Shown here in pieces: positions 35,515 to 46,999 of a DNA stretch of 64,000 bases. The translations under genes and the position numbers were made by a program. How positions within the stretch are numbered: the stretch's first letter is position 1; every line of letters begins with the position of its first letter. Under the pieces are notes generated by a model. The model was not told the DNA's origin and ran no database searches. It saw only the letters and a program-made list of their open reading frames with translations. The stretch is from Ectobius pallidus. Taxonomy: Eukaryota; Arthropoda; Insecta; Blattodea; Ectobiidae. Location: assembly GCA_964059195.1 (NCBI GenBank), contig CAXKWD010000004.1:122236043-122300042 (forward strand), read 5' to 3'.

Positions 35515-36358
35515 TGGCTTCAACCCAAGAGCACATAAACATGCAATATTGAACAGCTTAACCCATAAACTGGTTCGCATCCCCCTCAGTAAGATAGAAT
35601 ACGGAAAAGAATACCAAAAAATAGTAAACACGGCAGAAAGGAATGGATTCAGTAAAGAGTTGTTGGACAAGGAAATAGTTTTAAGAAACAGAAAAACATT
35701 AGAGCAATCATTACACTGAACCCTATAAAAGAAAAAGAAAATCCCACTTTGAAAAGATGAAATATCACCCTTGGGTAAATCATAAATTCAACAAGATCTT
35801 CAAAGAACATAATATAAAGTTGGCTCCTCAAAATAAATTCAAACTCAAGAATTTACTAAGATCAGAAATAATAGACAAAATTCCTCAGGAGAAAAATCAG
35901 ACATTTACAAAATAACATGTAACAATTGCGACAATGTATACATGGTAAAACAAAAAGGAACCTCAATATGAGATGAAAGAGCATTTCAGAAATATTAGAC
36001 AAGGGAAAATTGAAAAGTCCACAGTAGCAGCACATGTATGGTATTCTGATCATGATGTGGTAAAGGAAGTGGCTCTTTTTAAAAATCTGCATCATCCAAT
36101 TCAGTTGACCGTATGGGAGAAGATCTACATACAAAAACATAGAAATAACCTCCAGAATTTTGACATTCCAGGGGAGAACGAGTTAGGCCTTATTGGGAAA
36201 CTCGTGAAACCACAACAGCATCACCAGGTGGTATAAGATGGAAGTGTGGCAGTTGGAAGTAGCTGATGATGATAGGGAGGTCCTATCGAAAACCGGTTGC
36301 TAGTAATAATGAATATTAATGAAGTAGTGAGTGTATTCCAAGATATTATGTTTTAATA
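35515..36358 (+). mobile_element. Penelope-like element fragment with GIY-YIG remnant
   Basis: The sequence changes abruptly from LINE RT to a different coding pattern. It starts HKHAILNSLTHKLVRIPLS, the thumb/linker of Penelope-like RTs. It continues near 35818 with KLAPQNKFKLKNLLRSEI and near 35910 with CNNCDNVYMVKQKGTS, the place of the GIY-YIG endonuclease (normally VYIGQTGRSF). Then 35973-36236 encodes KEHFRNIRQGK, STVAAHVWYSDH and WEKIYIQKH. The GIY-YIG core looks damaged, and stops are present near 35717 and 35970. The 3' end is near 36358. Only the C-terminal part of the element is present, typical of 5' truncation. Confidence 0.75.
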
Positions 36359-37669
36359 GCATCCTACCTTCATAAAGGTTCTTTCTCAGTAAAATGCCAA
36401 AAAGCCAAAAAACCAAAATGCACAATCCAGATCTGAATCAATTTTCTCTGGTGTTCTGCAAAGTAGTATTTTAGGCCCTCTCCTTTATACTGTGTGTACC
36501 TCTGATTTTCCTCATCAAGCTCAATTATTAACCATCGCTCATTTTGCAGATGATATTGCAATCCTCAGTAAAGGCAGTTGCAAATCTGCAGCTGAGAAAC
36601 TAAATTCCTTCTGCACTGAAATTGACAGATGGTGTTCCCACTGGAGGGTGGTAATGAATCAACAGAAATCACAAGTAGTGTACTCAACATATAAAAAGCA
36701 GATAACATATTATCACATAACTATTGGAGGAGTTGTCATACCCACAGTTCAGTCAGTTCAATACCTCGGCCTCACTCTAGGTAGTAAGCTAACCTGGAAT
36801 TTGCACATCACACACCTTCTTTCAAGAATCAGACATCGAATTCAACAAATCAAACACTTGATACAACAAAATCATCTCTTGCAGTACCATATAAATGTCT
36901 TCTCTATAAGTTATCACATTAATCAGACCTATCTGGCAATATGGTTGTTCTGTATGGGGTTCCGCCTCCTCTTCACAAATTAAAAGAATCCAAGTAATCC
37001 AGAACAGATATACAAGACTGATCACAGACGCTCCATGGTACGTCAGCAACATTACTCTCCACAAAGACCTGAACATTCCAGAAGTGACAGATGTCATCAG
37101 AACGAGCTAAATCAAACTACACCAAACTCTCATAAATCACCCAATCCCTGTGCTACATGACATTATTCTTCATCCTCCACTAGAGCAGCACAATAGAAGA
37201 CTAAAAAGAAAGCGACACGACGACTCACTTCTTTAAATTTATGTTTTATGTAAATCTGATCAAATGTTTATTGTCTACGCTGTAAAAGGCAGTAATAGGC
37301 TTTGTTATCAATTTTAGTTATTGCCTGGCTTTAATGTATGCTTTAGGACTGTTACTGAACAGTAAACTAACACAAGTTTCAAATGAGTTGCCACTGCTAT
37401 TGTTTTCACAACTGTATGTACCTTTGGAATTGGATACAGAAACAAAAAAGTTTTCTACAATAATAAAAAAAAAACTAAACCTATTTTCTTGAGGATTAAT
37501 AAAATCTTAACACACTGCGCCACTAAAGGGTGGCCTTTTTGCAAAGTATGTACGGTATATAAATATTTTTTAGGGGCGCTGAAAACTATATCATTTGGAA
37601 CTTTAAGTGCAGTGAGGGAAGTGAGGCGGTATGCACTGGTATGGAATACCGTCACTGGTGTTATAAGTA

Positions 37670-38602
37670 CGAGGGTTGTGCAAAAAGTAAGTTTCCCTTA
37701 TTTTTAAAATAAAAACTACAGGAAATATCGAAAAAATTCTTTTATTTTTCGATTCTTCGACTCAAGAACTATTTTTCTACATAGTCACCATTTTTCCCAA
37801 TGCATTTTTGTGACCGTGGTATAAGCATTTTCAGTCCAGCCTCATACTCCGCTTGCGCCACCTCCTTCAAAATTGGTTGACTGCCATCTTGAGTTTGTGA
37901 TTATTGTGGAAGTGCTGTCCACCCAGGTGAACTTTCAACTTCGGAAACAGGTAGTATTCACTCGGGGCAAGGTCTGAGGACTTGTGTGGATGTGGTAGAA
38001 TGCCCCAATTTAACTTTTCAAGCAGCTCAACTGTCTTTCCTGCTGGGGACCCAACGTGCACACACTTTTGTCATTCCCAAATTCTTTTTTAAGATGTTAG
38101 CCACTGACCTGCTACTGATTTCAATGGGGGGAGGTAAGGCAGCAACAATATCGTTGAGGGTGAGGTGCCCATCACGTTCAACAATCTCTGAACCCCACTG
38201 CTCTGCGTCCTCCTCAGTGGCGGTCGAAGGACGACTGGAGCGCGGTTCATCACAAACATTCTGACAGCCCTCTGCAGAAGCAGAACACCATTTTTGCCCC
38301 ATTTGGACACTCATCGCACCCGCCCCATACATAGAAACAATTTCTCGGTGGATTTCAGTTGGATTTTTGTCTTTAGCATGGAGAAAACGGATCACAGAAC
38401 ACAATTCGACAGTGGCGTGAGAGAGTAAGGGTGTCTCCATGGTTAAGAAGCTACTGACGCCAAACTGATTGTTGTAAAGAAATGGTAATAGGTTCAGTGT
38501 TGCCACTACATATGTAATAAAAATCCCTCAAAATATGAGAGTCCCACAAAAATTTTCCCCTGTTTAACAAAACAGGGAAACTTACTTTTTGCACGACCCT
38601 CG
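37670..38602 (-). mobile_element. Mariner transposon, internally deleted
   Basis: Inverted repeats of about 30 bp (CGAGGGTTGTGCAAAAAGTA on the left, CGAGGGTCGTGCAAAAAGTA on the right reversed) are flanked by TA on both sides (37668-37669 and 38603-38604). The transposase is on the minus strand and lacks its middle. The element interrupts segment AB of the composite repeat. Confidence 0.9.
37867..38506 (-). pseudogene. Mariner transposase, central part deleted
   Basis: The N-terminal DNA-binding part (38027-38506) shows ELCSVIRFLHAKDKNPTEIH, EPRSSRPS and ANILKKNLGMTKVCARWVP. The C-terminal part (37867-38061) is in another frame, with LNWGILPHPHKSSDLAPSEYYLF. The first two catalytic aspartates are lost with the deletion near 38030-38060. 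At the third position the usual aspartate of PSDY is glutamate (PSEY). The probable true start is the methionine of METPLL. It is not functional. Confidence 0.85.
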
Positions 38603-38837
38603 TATAATGGCATACCAGCACTGGTTTTAATTACTAAGTAGGATACCGACACTGAAAATCAGTGGCAATTTAATACAAATTGTCAATGTTCCTTTGAGTC
38701 TTAATGTAATAATTACTTATTATTCATCCACTCGTACACTTTTATCCAGTGAAGGAAGTGAGAAAATTCCAGAGGCGGTATGCTAACCCAAAATTTTTCC
38801 CTAACATACCTCAATTTAAAAAAGCACATAACCTCCT

Positions 38838-39352
38838 TTATAAATAAATAAATAATAAATAAAATTAGCCTGTAACATCCCATTAAGGGCCAAGGCCTCC
38901 TGCAGTGCAGGGATAGCTAGGGAAGCTCCTTAGGGGTGCTATTCCTAAGGAGGGTGTTAGGTCGTCTCGCAGTTTCTACATAGATCACTTTCGCACTACT
39001 CTTTTCGCACTTCACTGATTCCACTTGTGAGTTTTTTCCACTCCTGGCGGTCTCGTGCTCTCCTCGACCATTGATCGCCTGCCACTTTCTTGAAAACGTC
39101 TGCCCACCTGGTTCTTTGCCTTCCTACGTTTCGCTTTCCAACTCTCGGGTCCCACATGGTTGCTCTATATGCCCATCTTGTGCTGTCCATCCTTGCTACG
39201 TGTCCACCCCATTGCCATTTCAGTCTGTCTGCTCTCAGCGTTACCTCGCACATACCTGTTTTCTTCCTTATCACTTCATTTCTTATTCTATCTTTTGTCG
39301 AGATGAACAAGATTTTTCGTTCCATTTTACGTTGGCATATCTGTAGTGTCTT
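38838..39352 (-). mobile_element. 5'-truncated LINE 3' end (RTE-like)
   Basis: The minus frame (from about 39350 down to the stop at 38996-38998) encodes a LINE C-terminus with RKMERKILFISTKDRIRNE, RLKWQWGGHVARMD and RQRTRWADVFKKVAGDQW. About 130 bp of 3' UTR and a TTTA-type simple tail (38843-38866) follow. It interrupts arm CDE of the composite repeat. The clade is tentative. Confidence 0.75.
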
Positions 39353-40646
39353 CCTTACAAGATAATAATTATGTGATATGCAGGATATGTGATATCCACT
39401 TGATGTTTTTAATAAAATTCCTTCATGAGTAACCAACCCTGCCTTATAGATGATTGCCAAGTAGGAGCACAACACAAGACTAGAACCTCTTGTACTGTCG
39501 ATTGACAGATCTTTATTTATTTCACATCACGGAAACCATCAATAACAACAGTGGGTGTCAGCATGCTGACAACATGCCCCCAATCCTGCCATCAATGGTA
39601 GAGGAGCAGCGGTCGGGTGGTAGGCCAGGGATGTAGAGCCATAGTTTATTTACTTCAATAAGATACTTAAAAGTATTTAAACAATATAAAAATCACAACA
39701 TTTTGTTACCGTGAAATATTTTTAAAACATAGAATCTAGTGGTGTAGTCATTAAGATGGCAACAAAGACCATCACAAGTTATCGTGACAATGGCTACCGA
39801 TGAAAGCGTACGAGTTGGTGTATAATCATGAAAAGTAATTATTCTATTACGTCTCAAAGGAACATTAACAATTTGTATTAAATAGCCATTGATTTGCAGT
39901 GACGGTATGCTATTTCACCATTGAAACCAGTCCCGGTATGCCTTTGGACCTTGAAAACCAGTGACGGTATTCCATACCGCCGCATACCGCCTCACTTCCC
40001 TTACTGCTTTCATCACTAGCCGTTATCATCTTAGAAGGGTGCAACAATAACTTGTGATGATTTTGTTGCTATTTTAATGAGTGTACTACTAAATTTGAAG
40101 TATTAAAAATATTTCTCGGTAACAAAATGTTGTAACTTTTATATTCTTTAAGCAGGTCTTACATATTTTAAAAAATATATCTTTATTAAAATAAATAAAC
40201 TAAACACTGTGGTGCTACATCCCTGAAGGGACTAGGCTTATCACTCGACCCCTGCTCATCTACCATTGGCAGATGGCAGGATTGGGGGCATGTAGTCAGC
40301 ATGCCACAGCCATGGCCGTTAATTGGTAGGAACCGTGAAATAAATAAAGGTCTGTCAATCAACAGTACAAGATGCTCTAGTTTTGTGTTGTGCTCCTGCT
40401 TGGCAATCATCTGTAAAGCAGGGTAGGTTACTCATGGAGGAATACCACGATGTGTATATCACATATCCTGCATATCACATAATAATTATGTTGTAAGTGA
40501 GGTGATGTACTTTTTTCAAATTGAGGTATGATAGGGAAACATTTTGGGATAGTTTACCGCCTCTGGATTTTTCCTATTTCCTTTACTGGTTTAGTGTATA
40601 TATACACCAGAAGGAAACAGAGAAGAGATACAATGACAATGATGAT

Positions 40647-42079
40647 TAGACTTCGGGCTTTTAGGTCGTTAAAAATGCTGTTTTAGGTACCTAAAATAGC
40701 CTCTAAAAACTGGAAAATAGGTTCTAAAAATCGTAAAATAGTATCTTATAAAACTGTAAAGTTGCCAATTTTCTGAAATATCTCAATTTCAATGCAGAAT
40801 ATTATCATTATTGAAGTCACCATTAATCAATAATCAAGATAAAACACAGATATAGGCTACCATAACTTTCATAAATGGCCTATTATATAATTTTAGAAAG
40901 CAATGTTCATGAATTAATAAACCTGTAAACAACATTGATCAATTCCTTAAAATTCTTGTCCGTAATTGGCTTCACAATAAACAACCAGTACTTTTTCTAG
41001 ATTTTCTAGTGCAAAACAATGTCCCCTATCACTCAACACTAACTTATAAGCTGAAAATGAACGCTCCACATCTACTGAAGTAACAGGAGCTATTTAGCGT
41101 CCCATACTGTCAGTAGTTTCATCTACCGAAAGCCATATATGTGAACCACCAATGTCTGAACAAATTCTACAAAGAGCCTCTTCATATGTACTGTCCACAT
41201 AGTTTTTTTCTGATGGTGGATTCTGAAGGAATATTCCTCTGGCAATATTTTTGCAAGAACCTTTCAAATGGGGATTGTCAACGGGATGTTTGCTGCAATG
41301 ATGGCTCGGCAGAGGCCTGCGTGAAATTCATTTTTTGTTGTTGAACTGTTTGGTTGAGTTAGAATAGACTGTTTTTATTTTATTTTTCGTGCCACGTTTC
41401 CCTGATGTTTAGCACCTTGCACATGTTGAGTTAAATTAGATTTTTTGTCACTGGATACCTACAAAAAACCAAATGAAAACTAATTGAAATCCTTTTACTA
41501 CCTTTGCATGAAAATAAATTAGTGTAAATCAGTTCTAAAATAATCGTATTTATTAAATATTTCGTGCTTAGAATAGGCCTAAGATTTTAGCAATTCTAGC
41601 TTTTAAAATCAAAATCTTGAGGAAATTCTATGCACGCTAGCGTATTCAACCCCTTGTATCCCTCAGTGATTCAGAAAACTACTTTTTTTTTTTTTAATTA
41701 TAAACTGGATGTGGGAGTCGGGAGAAAAACACTACATTTTCTTGGGAATTCCAAAGCATTTTTCTACTGAAGACGAAACATTCCTTACTATTTAATCACG
41801 TCACAAATGTGTCACGTGTACTGCACATTCTGAGACAAAAATTTAGTACGAATTGAAAAGAAATGCTAGAAATTGTAACAAAAAATAACTTCTTTTGAAC
41901 TTTAGAGGAAAAACAAGCAAAAAAGGCAATCTTAGGCTCTAACGTAAAAATAGGCTGTTTTAGGTCCTATAAAAGTATCAGTTTTAGGCATAGTCACTTA
42001 TGAAACATGCATATACAAGTTTTCATCCATATATCACTTAAGGATTAAAATAGGTTTTTTACCTAAAATCCGAAGTCTA
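40647..42079 (-). mobile_element. hAT transposon, internally deleted
   Basis: The inverted ends read TAGACTTCGGGCTTTTAGGT (left) and TAGACTTCGGATTTTAGGT (right, reversed), and the 8-bp duplication ATGATGAT lies outside both (40639-40646 and 42080-42087). Further internal copies of the TTTTAGG-type subterminal motif occur near 40680-40740 and 41930-41980. The element is 1433 bp, too short for a full transposase. Confidence 0.9.
40947..41160 (-). pseudogene. hAT transposase fragments
   Basis: On the minus strand the frame first reads HIWLSVDETTDSMGR (about 41150-41108), the site of the first catalytic aspartate, and then almost at once TSVDVERSFSAYKLVLSDRG (about 41075), the hAT dimerisation domain, ending in a stop at 40947-40949. 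The several hundred residues that normally separate these motifs are deleted. Confidence 0.75.
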
Positions 42080-42087
42080 ATGATGAT

Positions 42088-42891
42088 GTACGGCATCAGA
42101 ATAACTAATCATATTCATTTTATGTAAATCTTAGTTACAGATAATTATTCACTACAAGAACTGATATTGAGTTAAAGTCAGTTTTGACAAAATATTCTGA
42201 CTGGAGAGTCAGGGATTGACTTATGCTAAATTTGCTTTTCAGGTAGTCAATGTTGAACTTAGAAGTTTTCACACAACAAATAACTGAGACATAATATTTT
42301 CCCAAATAGCAAGTATTATGGGACTATGATTTTTGCTAATCTAACTTCAGTCCCTGACTGTGTCTTAAAATACATTATAACACATCTTTGTGAATATGAT
42401 ATTGGTTAAATATAATTTATAATATTCAGCATTCATGTCTTCAATCAATTTACATATTTTAATTCAGTGACTTTTAACATTTATATGAATAAAAGAATGT
42501 ATCCGCTATAGTTTGATTTTCATCAGTAAACATGGTAAGGTCTAGTAGTTACAAACTTCCAAGCCATTCCTGAGAGTTTACTTATTTCTCTATGTTCAAG
42601 CCAAGGTAACACTGTGGTAATTTTGCCTGATTGGCTGAATTAAACTGGTACCCACTAACTGGAAGAAGGATTTATTTCTTCAGTAGTTAATTACCAAGAG
42701 ATAATTACATAAATATAATTTGAAGGCAGACCATTCCACTGACCACAACGATCCTCTTAGTTACAATGTAACCTCAGTTTTCTCAGATATAGAGTAGAAT
42801 ATATGTAAACAAACTGCACCAGGCCTATTGTTTTCCAGTGTCAGGGTATAGAATACTGTAGAAAGAAAACTGCTAGATCTTATACTTCCAT
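42088..42891. other. Intron 2, no gene recognised
   Basis: AT-rich sequence without recognised coding regions or repeats. Confidence 0.5.
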
Positions 42892-42894
42892 TAA

Positions 42895-43593
42895 GGCTAC
42901 CTTCACACGAGGCACCATGGTCACCTCATCAGTCCTCTCGGTGGAAATTCTCTTGGTGGCATGATTGATCAGCCACCAGTCACGCTGCCAGGATTTTGTA
43001 CTCAGTTAATAATGAATGTGGAAGAAGCAGCACTAACTATTTTATTTGCACATGCGATTACATAATGACCAAAAGTGAAAAACCATAAAATTATGAATTC
43101 GCCCACTTTCACAAAGAGATCAACGAAGGGCATACGGTACTTCATACTCCTCAAGTTCTCCACCAGACAAGTTCTCCAAAAAAATGTTTACTCCTCCCAG
43201 TTCTTCTTCTTCATATACCTATTGGAATATTAATCTACTTTCATATACCATAATGCAGGACCCGATTGAACTTTATGGATAAAAGTCTCTACATCAAAAT
43301 CACCATTCTTTGCTTCTACATACATTTTTTTTTCTTCAACAATACACCATACTTGTCTGGCCGCACAACACGTCATGCCTCGTGTGAAGAGCTAAGTTTA
43401 ACGAAATACAAACACCTGATGATGCTGCCAGCTTGGTTGCTTCAAAAACCACATTACTCACCACCAGGAATCCTGGCCATGCTTCTAAGAAAGTGGCCAT
43501 CACCATGTGTGTATGGTTATATTTAAAATAATGAATACATCTGGTGGTGCGACCAAGATGACACTACCATGGTGCCCTCGTGTGAAGGCTACC
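42895..43593. mobile_element. PIF/Harbinger-type MITE
   Basis: The inverted ends GGCTACCTTCACACGAGG (left) and GGTAGCCTTCACACGAGG (right, reversed) are flanked by TAA on both sides (42892-42894 and 43594-43596), a typical 3-bp Harbinger duplication. The 699-bp interior has no complete transposase. It ends about 90 bp before exon 3 of the host gene. Confidence 0.8.
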
Positions 43594-43683
43594 TAAAACA
43601 GTTTCCCACTTTAAGTTATTATTATGTTATATTATTCTTACTGTCTTGTACACTCACATAAATTTCACTATTCTGTTTTACAG

Positions 43684-43802
43684 GAAAACAACAAGCATGC
43701 GCAACAGTCATAAAAAATTCTCATGTATGTGGATGTGAAGCTGAGCTCTGTTGTTCTTCAGAAGGAAAATGCGAACAGAAAACGTCAAATTTCGGAGCCT
43801 AA
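43684..43802 (+). CDS. Exon 3 (last) of the secreted cysteine-rich peptide gene
   Basis: The acceptor ATTCTGTTTTACAG ends at 43683. The exon starts with GA, completing the phase-1 codon for Gly72, and codes for residues 73-110 up to TAA at 43800-43802. It adds six cysteines: C77, C87, C89, C94, C95 and C101. The spacing is C-x9-C-x1-C-x4-CC-x5-C, which repeats the double-Cys idea of the first module and may be a second small disulfide domain. The full mature peptide of about 90 residues has 16 cysteines, an even number fit for eight disulfides, and should be exported. The family is unnamed here. Alternatives are a protease-inhibitor-like defence peptide or another secreted cysteine-rich factor. 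Confidence 0.8.
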
Positions 43803-43859
43803 TTCATTCTATAGTACAAGCCTGCAGTGAAATCGCTAATTAGCTATAATGAAAGCAAA

Positions 43860-43865
43860 AATAAA
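43860..43865 (+). terminator. Polyadenylation signal of the cysteine-rich peptide gene
   Basis: AATAAA occurs 58 bp after the stop codon of exon 3, in the right position for a short 3' UTR ending near 43885. Confidence 0.65.
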
Positions 43866-44329
43866 CATCTACGAATTATAATCATACATACTGTAAAATG
43901 CTGTAATATTGTTGTATCTAACATTTAACTCTGCTTTTTACATATGTCCTTGTCAAGAAAAGCATGGATTAATAATGGTATACATCCTCCCTTCTTTAAG
44001 GTGCAGTATCAGAACAATACGATGATTCCAATTTTCAAATGATCAAAACAGATAGAGTTTATCGTACAGTTGTTTGCAGAATTGATTACCATGCCAACAT
44101 GACTATAAACGTGAAACATCCTTAGTTATGTGCTGTATCCTGACATTGAAACAAGTTCCCCACAACAAAATACTGAACAATAGTGCCAGGTTTTTTCTTT
44201 TATTCTACCAACAAATTCCAATTACATTTGGCATAATTACACCTGTAAGTGTTGTACAACATCATAGATTATATAGTGAATGTGTAGGATAAAGAAGATA
44301 GGCTTACTTACTTAATCCATGGCAATAGA

Positions 44330-46990
44330 CATACAAAAGAAAATATTTGGTAATAGTTGCAGATTGTAATGCAAAATCTCCCTGGTGGCACAGTAGTTAT
44401 AGAGACAAAGAGGGTGAAAAAACTGGATGAATTCATAATGCAAAAAGAATTAACTATAATGAACAAAATTGGACATCCACCCACCTTCTCAAATTGAGTA
44501 GGTGCAAAAGAGAAGGCCAACAAAACTTTAACAAATGACTCAGCAGTGTGACTTTTGGATAAACAGAGGGTCACTGAAAAGATGACAATTAGTGGTCATA
44601 ATGTAATAATATTTTACATTTTAAAATTGATAGATAATTTGGATAACGCAAATGAATGTGTAAAACGACCCTTCAACCTAAAACTGGCAAACTGGGATAT
44701 GTTGAGATCCTCCTTTAGTCTCCTCCCCCTATGCCACCAGGAGATGATGTTGATGAGGCTGCCAAAAGCATCACCAAAAGTATAACATGGGTGATGAAGA
44801 AGGCTATTCCAGGAACCAAACAATCAACAAACAGTTATTGACCTCAAGCCGATGCACTCACATGTTTATGCACACAGGTGCAGAGGGCAAGGAAGACATA
44901 CCAGAAGACAATGATATTCGAGGAGAGAAATTGGAATCTAGCTAAATACTGAGATCTTAAATCTGAATATCAAAGTAAGATCAAAATAAAATCAAAGTAA
45001 AATCAAAGCCCCTAGGGTTGAAAGCTGAACCGGTTAAAAAAATACTAACATCAGATCCATAAAATAATAACTGAAAAGATCAGGACACCAGCAATGACTA
45101 TACAGACCAATTTGGGGAAGATCCAAGACCGTTTACTAAACATCAGGATAAAGGACCTGAGAGTAATGAGAGGGAATAATGAATGCCAGTATGGATTCAG
45201 AAAGGGGAAATCTACTTAAGATGCCATCAATGAAGTAATGAAAGTTATTCAGAACTCAGAACGAAAGTACCTCATTGCCATCTCTATAGGAATTGCATCT
45301 CTGTAGACAATTTATGGTAGATTTATCTATTCAAGCAACTAAGAAACTTCAAATGCCCTGCCTCACTGTACAATTAACTAAGAGACTATTGCAGAAATAG
45401 GCAAGTCTACATCCAAGGAAGCAACAGGATATTAAAGAAGAAAATCACCAAGGGATGTTCCAGGGACCTGAGTTCTGGAACATTGGATAAGATTCCTGCT
45501 GCAGGAAAATGGGGACATAGGCGGCACAGTGGCGCAGGGGAACACAAGAAGACAACTCGAGATACAAGAAAACTCTGGGATGAGTGGTGCAGAGAGGCAA
45601 AATTGCATATAGCAGCAAACAAAACCTCAAACATAATTTTGAAAGGTAGATTGAAGAGAAATTCCACCATAAAAATTGATGGCAACACTATCTCAAGATT
45701 GAAGTCTACTAAATATCTCAGATTATGTATGGATGAGAATCACAGCTTCAGAACCCACGTGGAGATGGTGTGTCTTAAGGCTGAGAAGTTAATGATGAAG
45801 CTCGCCAACATAGGATAAAGAAAATTTAAAGTAAACTTACAGATGATTAAGACGTTCCACAGTGCCATTCTGGCCACCACTGTGGGTTTGGGCTCATAAA
45901 ATGAAGGAAGTACATGTTAAGAGAATACTTAGAAGAACACTAATGAAAATTCTAAAGAGGTTTACTGATGCTTTTGGAACAACTCCAACTCTCACTCTGT
46001 TGGTGGTCACCGGTATATGGCCTCTCGACCTCCTAGTAAGATGGAAGGGAGCTGTGAACTGGAAAAAGAAACAGGACATAGGAAAGTTGAAGGTATTATG
46101 GGTCTCTGCTCCGGATTCTGGATAAAACCAGAATTTGGAGACACCTAATAACAAATCTGGCAACAGGAGTGGACTGCTATAGAGACAAAATAAAGAACAA
46201 AAAAAATACTTCCTTAACATCCAGGAAAGATTGCATCTTCGACATGTGACCCCAAGCAAGGGATTAATACATTTCATAATGGGCCAAAGCCCTTAAGTAA
46301 AGAATTTATATAAAATCATAAAGAAAATACATGAAAACTGTCTATCTTGTGAAGGAGTTGCAGAGTCATCACAGTACGTCTTGTTTGAGTGCCACAGTGC
46401 CTCTGAAGAAGTTCAACAACTTAGAGCAACCATGCAAGGTTATCAGGTAGGAAACCTACTAAACACAAAGAAAATTACAAAAGACTCGAGGCCTTGGTGG
46501 ATGCTCTCTCCAGGAAATACAGAAGAGGCAACGAAGTAGGCCTACCTATCCCCCCAGGAGGTCTGAGCATCTGCAGAGCCCAACTCCCTGTTGAGCCGGA
46601 GGGACTGGAAGTGATTCCACAAATTGAAGAGCAAACGGAACCAAGGGCAATAGACAGGAGAAGGGGATTCTGGCAGACCTGGGCAGGCAGAAGGCAGGAA
46701 GAATGGAAGCTGCAGCTCAGCAAAGGAGACTCCCAGAGGAAGAAGACAACACCAAAAGAAACAGAGATCAAGAAGGAGAGAGTAATAGAAGTAACAGAAG
46801 TAGAATAAAGTTAAATCAAAGGAAAAAGGGGATGCACTAATAATAGTAAAATTGTAATCTAGAACAGATGTAATCTGGACATCGGCAGAAAAAAAAACAA
46901 TAGTTGTAGTTCTTCTGTATAAAGTGCACATGTTAACAATATCAGAAAAGTATGTATTTAAAACCACAATCTGCAGATATTGTAAAATTG
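44330..46990 (+). pseudogene. R1-type LINE ORF2, heavily decayed
   Basis: The order of fragments follows one LINE. Near 44350 an endonuclease piece reads VADCNAKSPWWHSSYRD. Near 44680 comes LKLANWDMLRSSFSLLPL. Near 45190 an RT piece reads CQYGFRKGKST and INEVMKVIQNSERKYL, then CSQGPE at about 45452. Positions 45483-45818 include KLHIAANKTSNIILKGRLKR and STKYLRLCMDENHSFRTHV. Near 46340 a C-terminal knuckle reads CEGVAESSQYVLFECH. Frames change repeatedly and stops are common. The 3' end, at about 46990, is A-rich with AATAAA. R1-clade membership is inferred from the motifs. Confidence 0.7.
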
Positions 46991-46999
46991 GGATAATAA

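Larger units (their letters stand above)
33590..37240 (+). pseudogene. Jockey ORF2 (endonuclease and reverse transcriptase) remnant
   Basis: The AP-like endonuclease start is visible near 33600-33800 (EADILLATETKL) and continues after the MITE (DFWGIVDIMKSHYLLGGDF at about 34390). The RT begins at 34856-35479, with KKAPGEDLIIQPLLP and SYRPISLSLLSKLFE, then MQFGFKPLHSCPQQFH. The region with RT motif A appears lost where the Penelope-like piece entered. RT resumes at about 36370 with SYLHKGSFSVKC, and 36492-36983 holds the catalytic FADDIAIL and QYLGLTLGSKLTWNLHI. The C-terminus ends near 37240. Stops and frameshifts are frequent, so it is not functional. Confidence 0.75.
32551..37470 (+). mobile_element. 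Jockey-type LINE, near full length but broken
   Basis: Two ORF regions in Jockey order are followed by an A-rich 3' end (about 37440-37475, with AATAAA). The element is disrupted by an inverted duplication of its own ORF1 sequence (33142-33239), a mariner-type MITE (33868-34331) and a Penelope-like fragment (35515-36358), plus many stops. It inserted in sense orientation in intron 2. Confidence 0.8.
37609..40600. repeat. Composite inverted repeat, permuted order
   Basis: Segment AB (37609-37667 plus 38605-38737) recurs inverted at 39808-40007. Segment CDE (38737-38837 plus 39353-39807) recurs inverted at 40008-40600. The order along + is AB, CDE, then inverted ab, then inverted cde, so the second half is a circularly permuted reverse copy of the first. 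The copies differ by perhaps 10-15 per cent. Two younger elements (37670-38602 and 38838-39352) interrupt the left half. No coding function is visible. Confidence 0.7.

Noticed and set aside
39071..39365. Plus-strand ORFs of 91 codons
   Set aside because: They are shadows of the LINE protein coded on the opposite strand.
46494..46808. 104-codon ORF with a charged C-terminus
   Set aside because: It lies at the decayed 3' end of the R1-type LINE, out of frame with neighbouring fragments, and has no recognisable domain.
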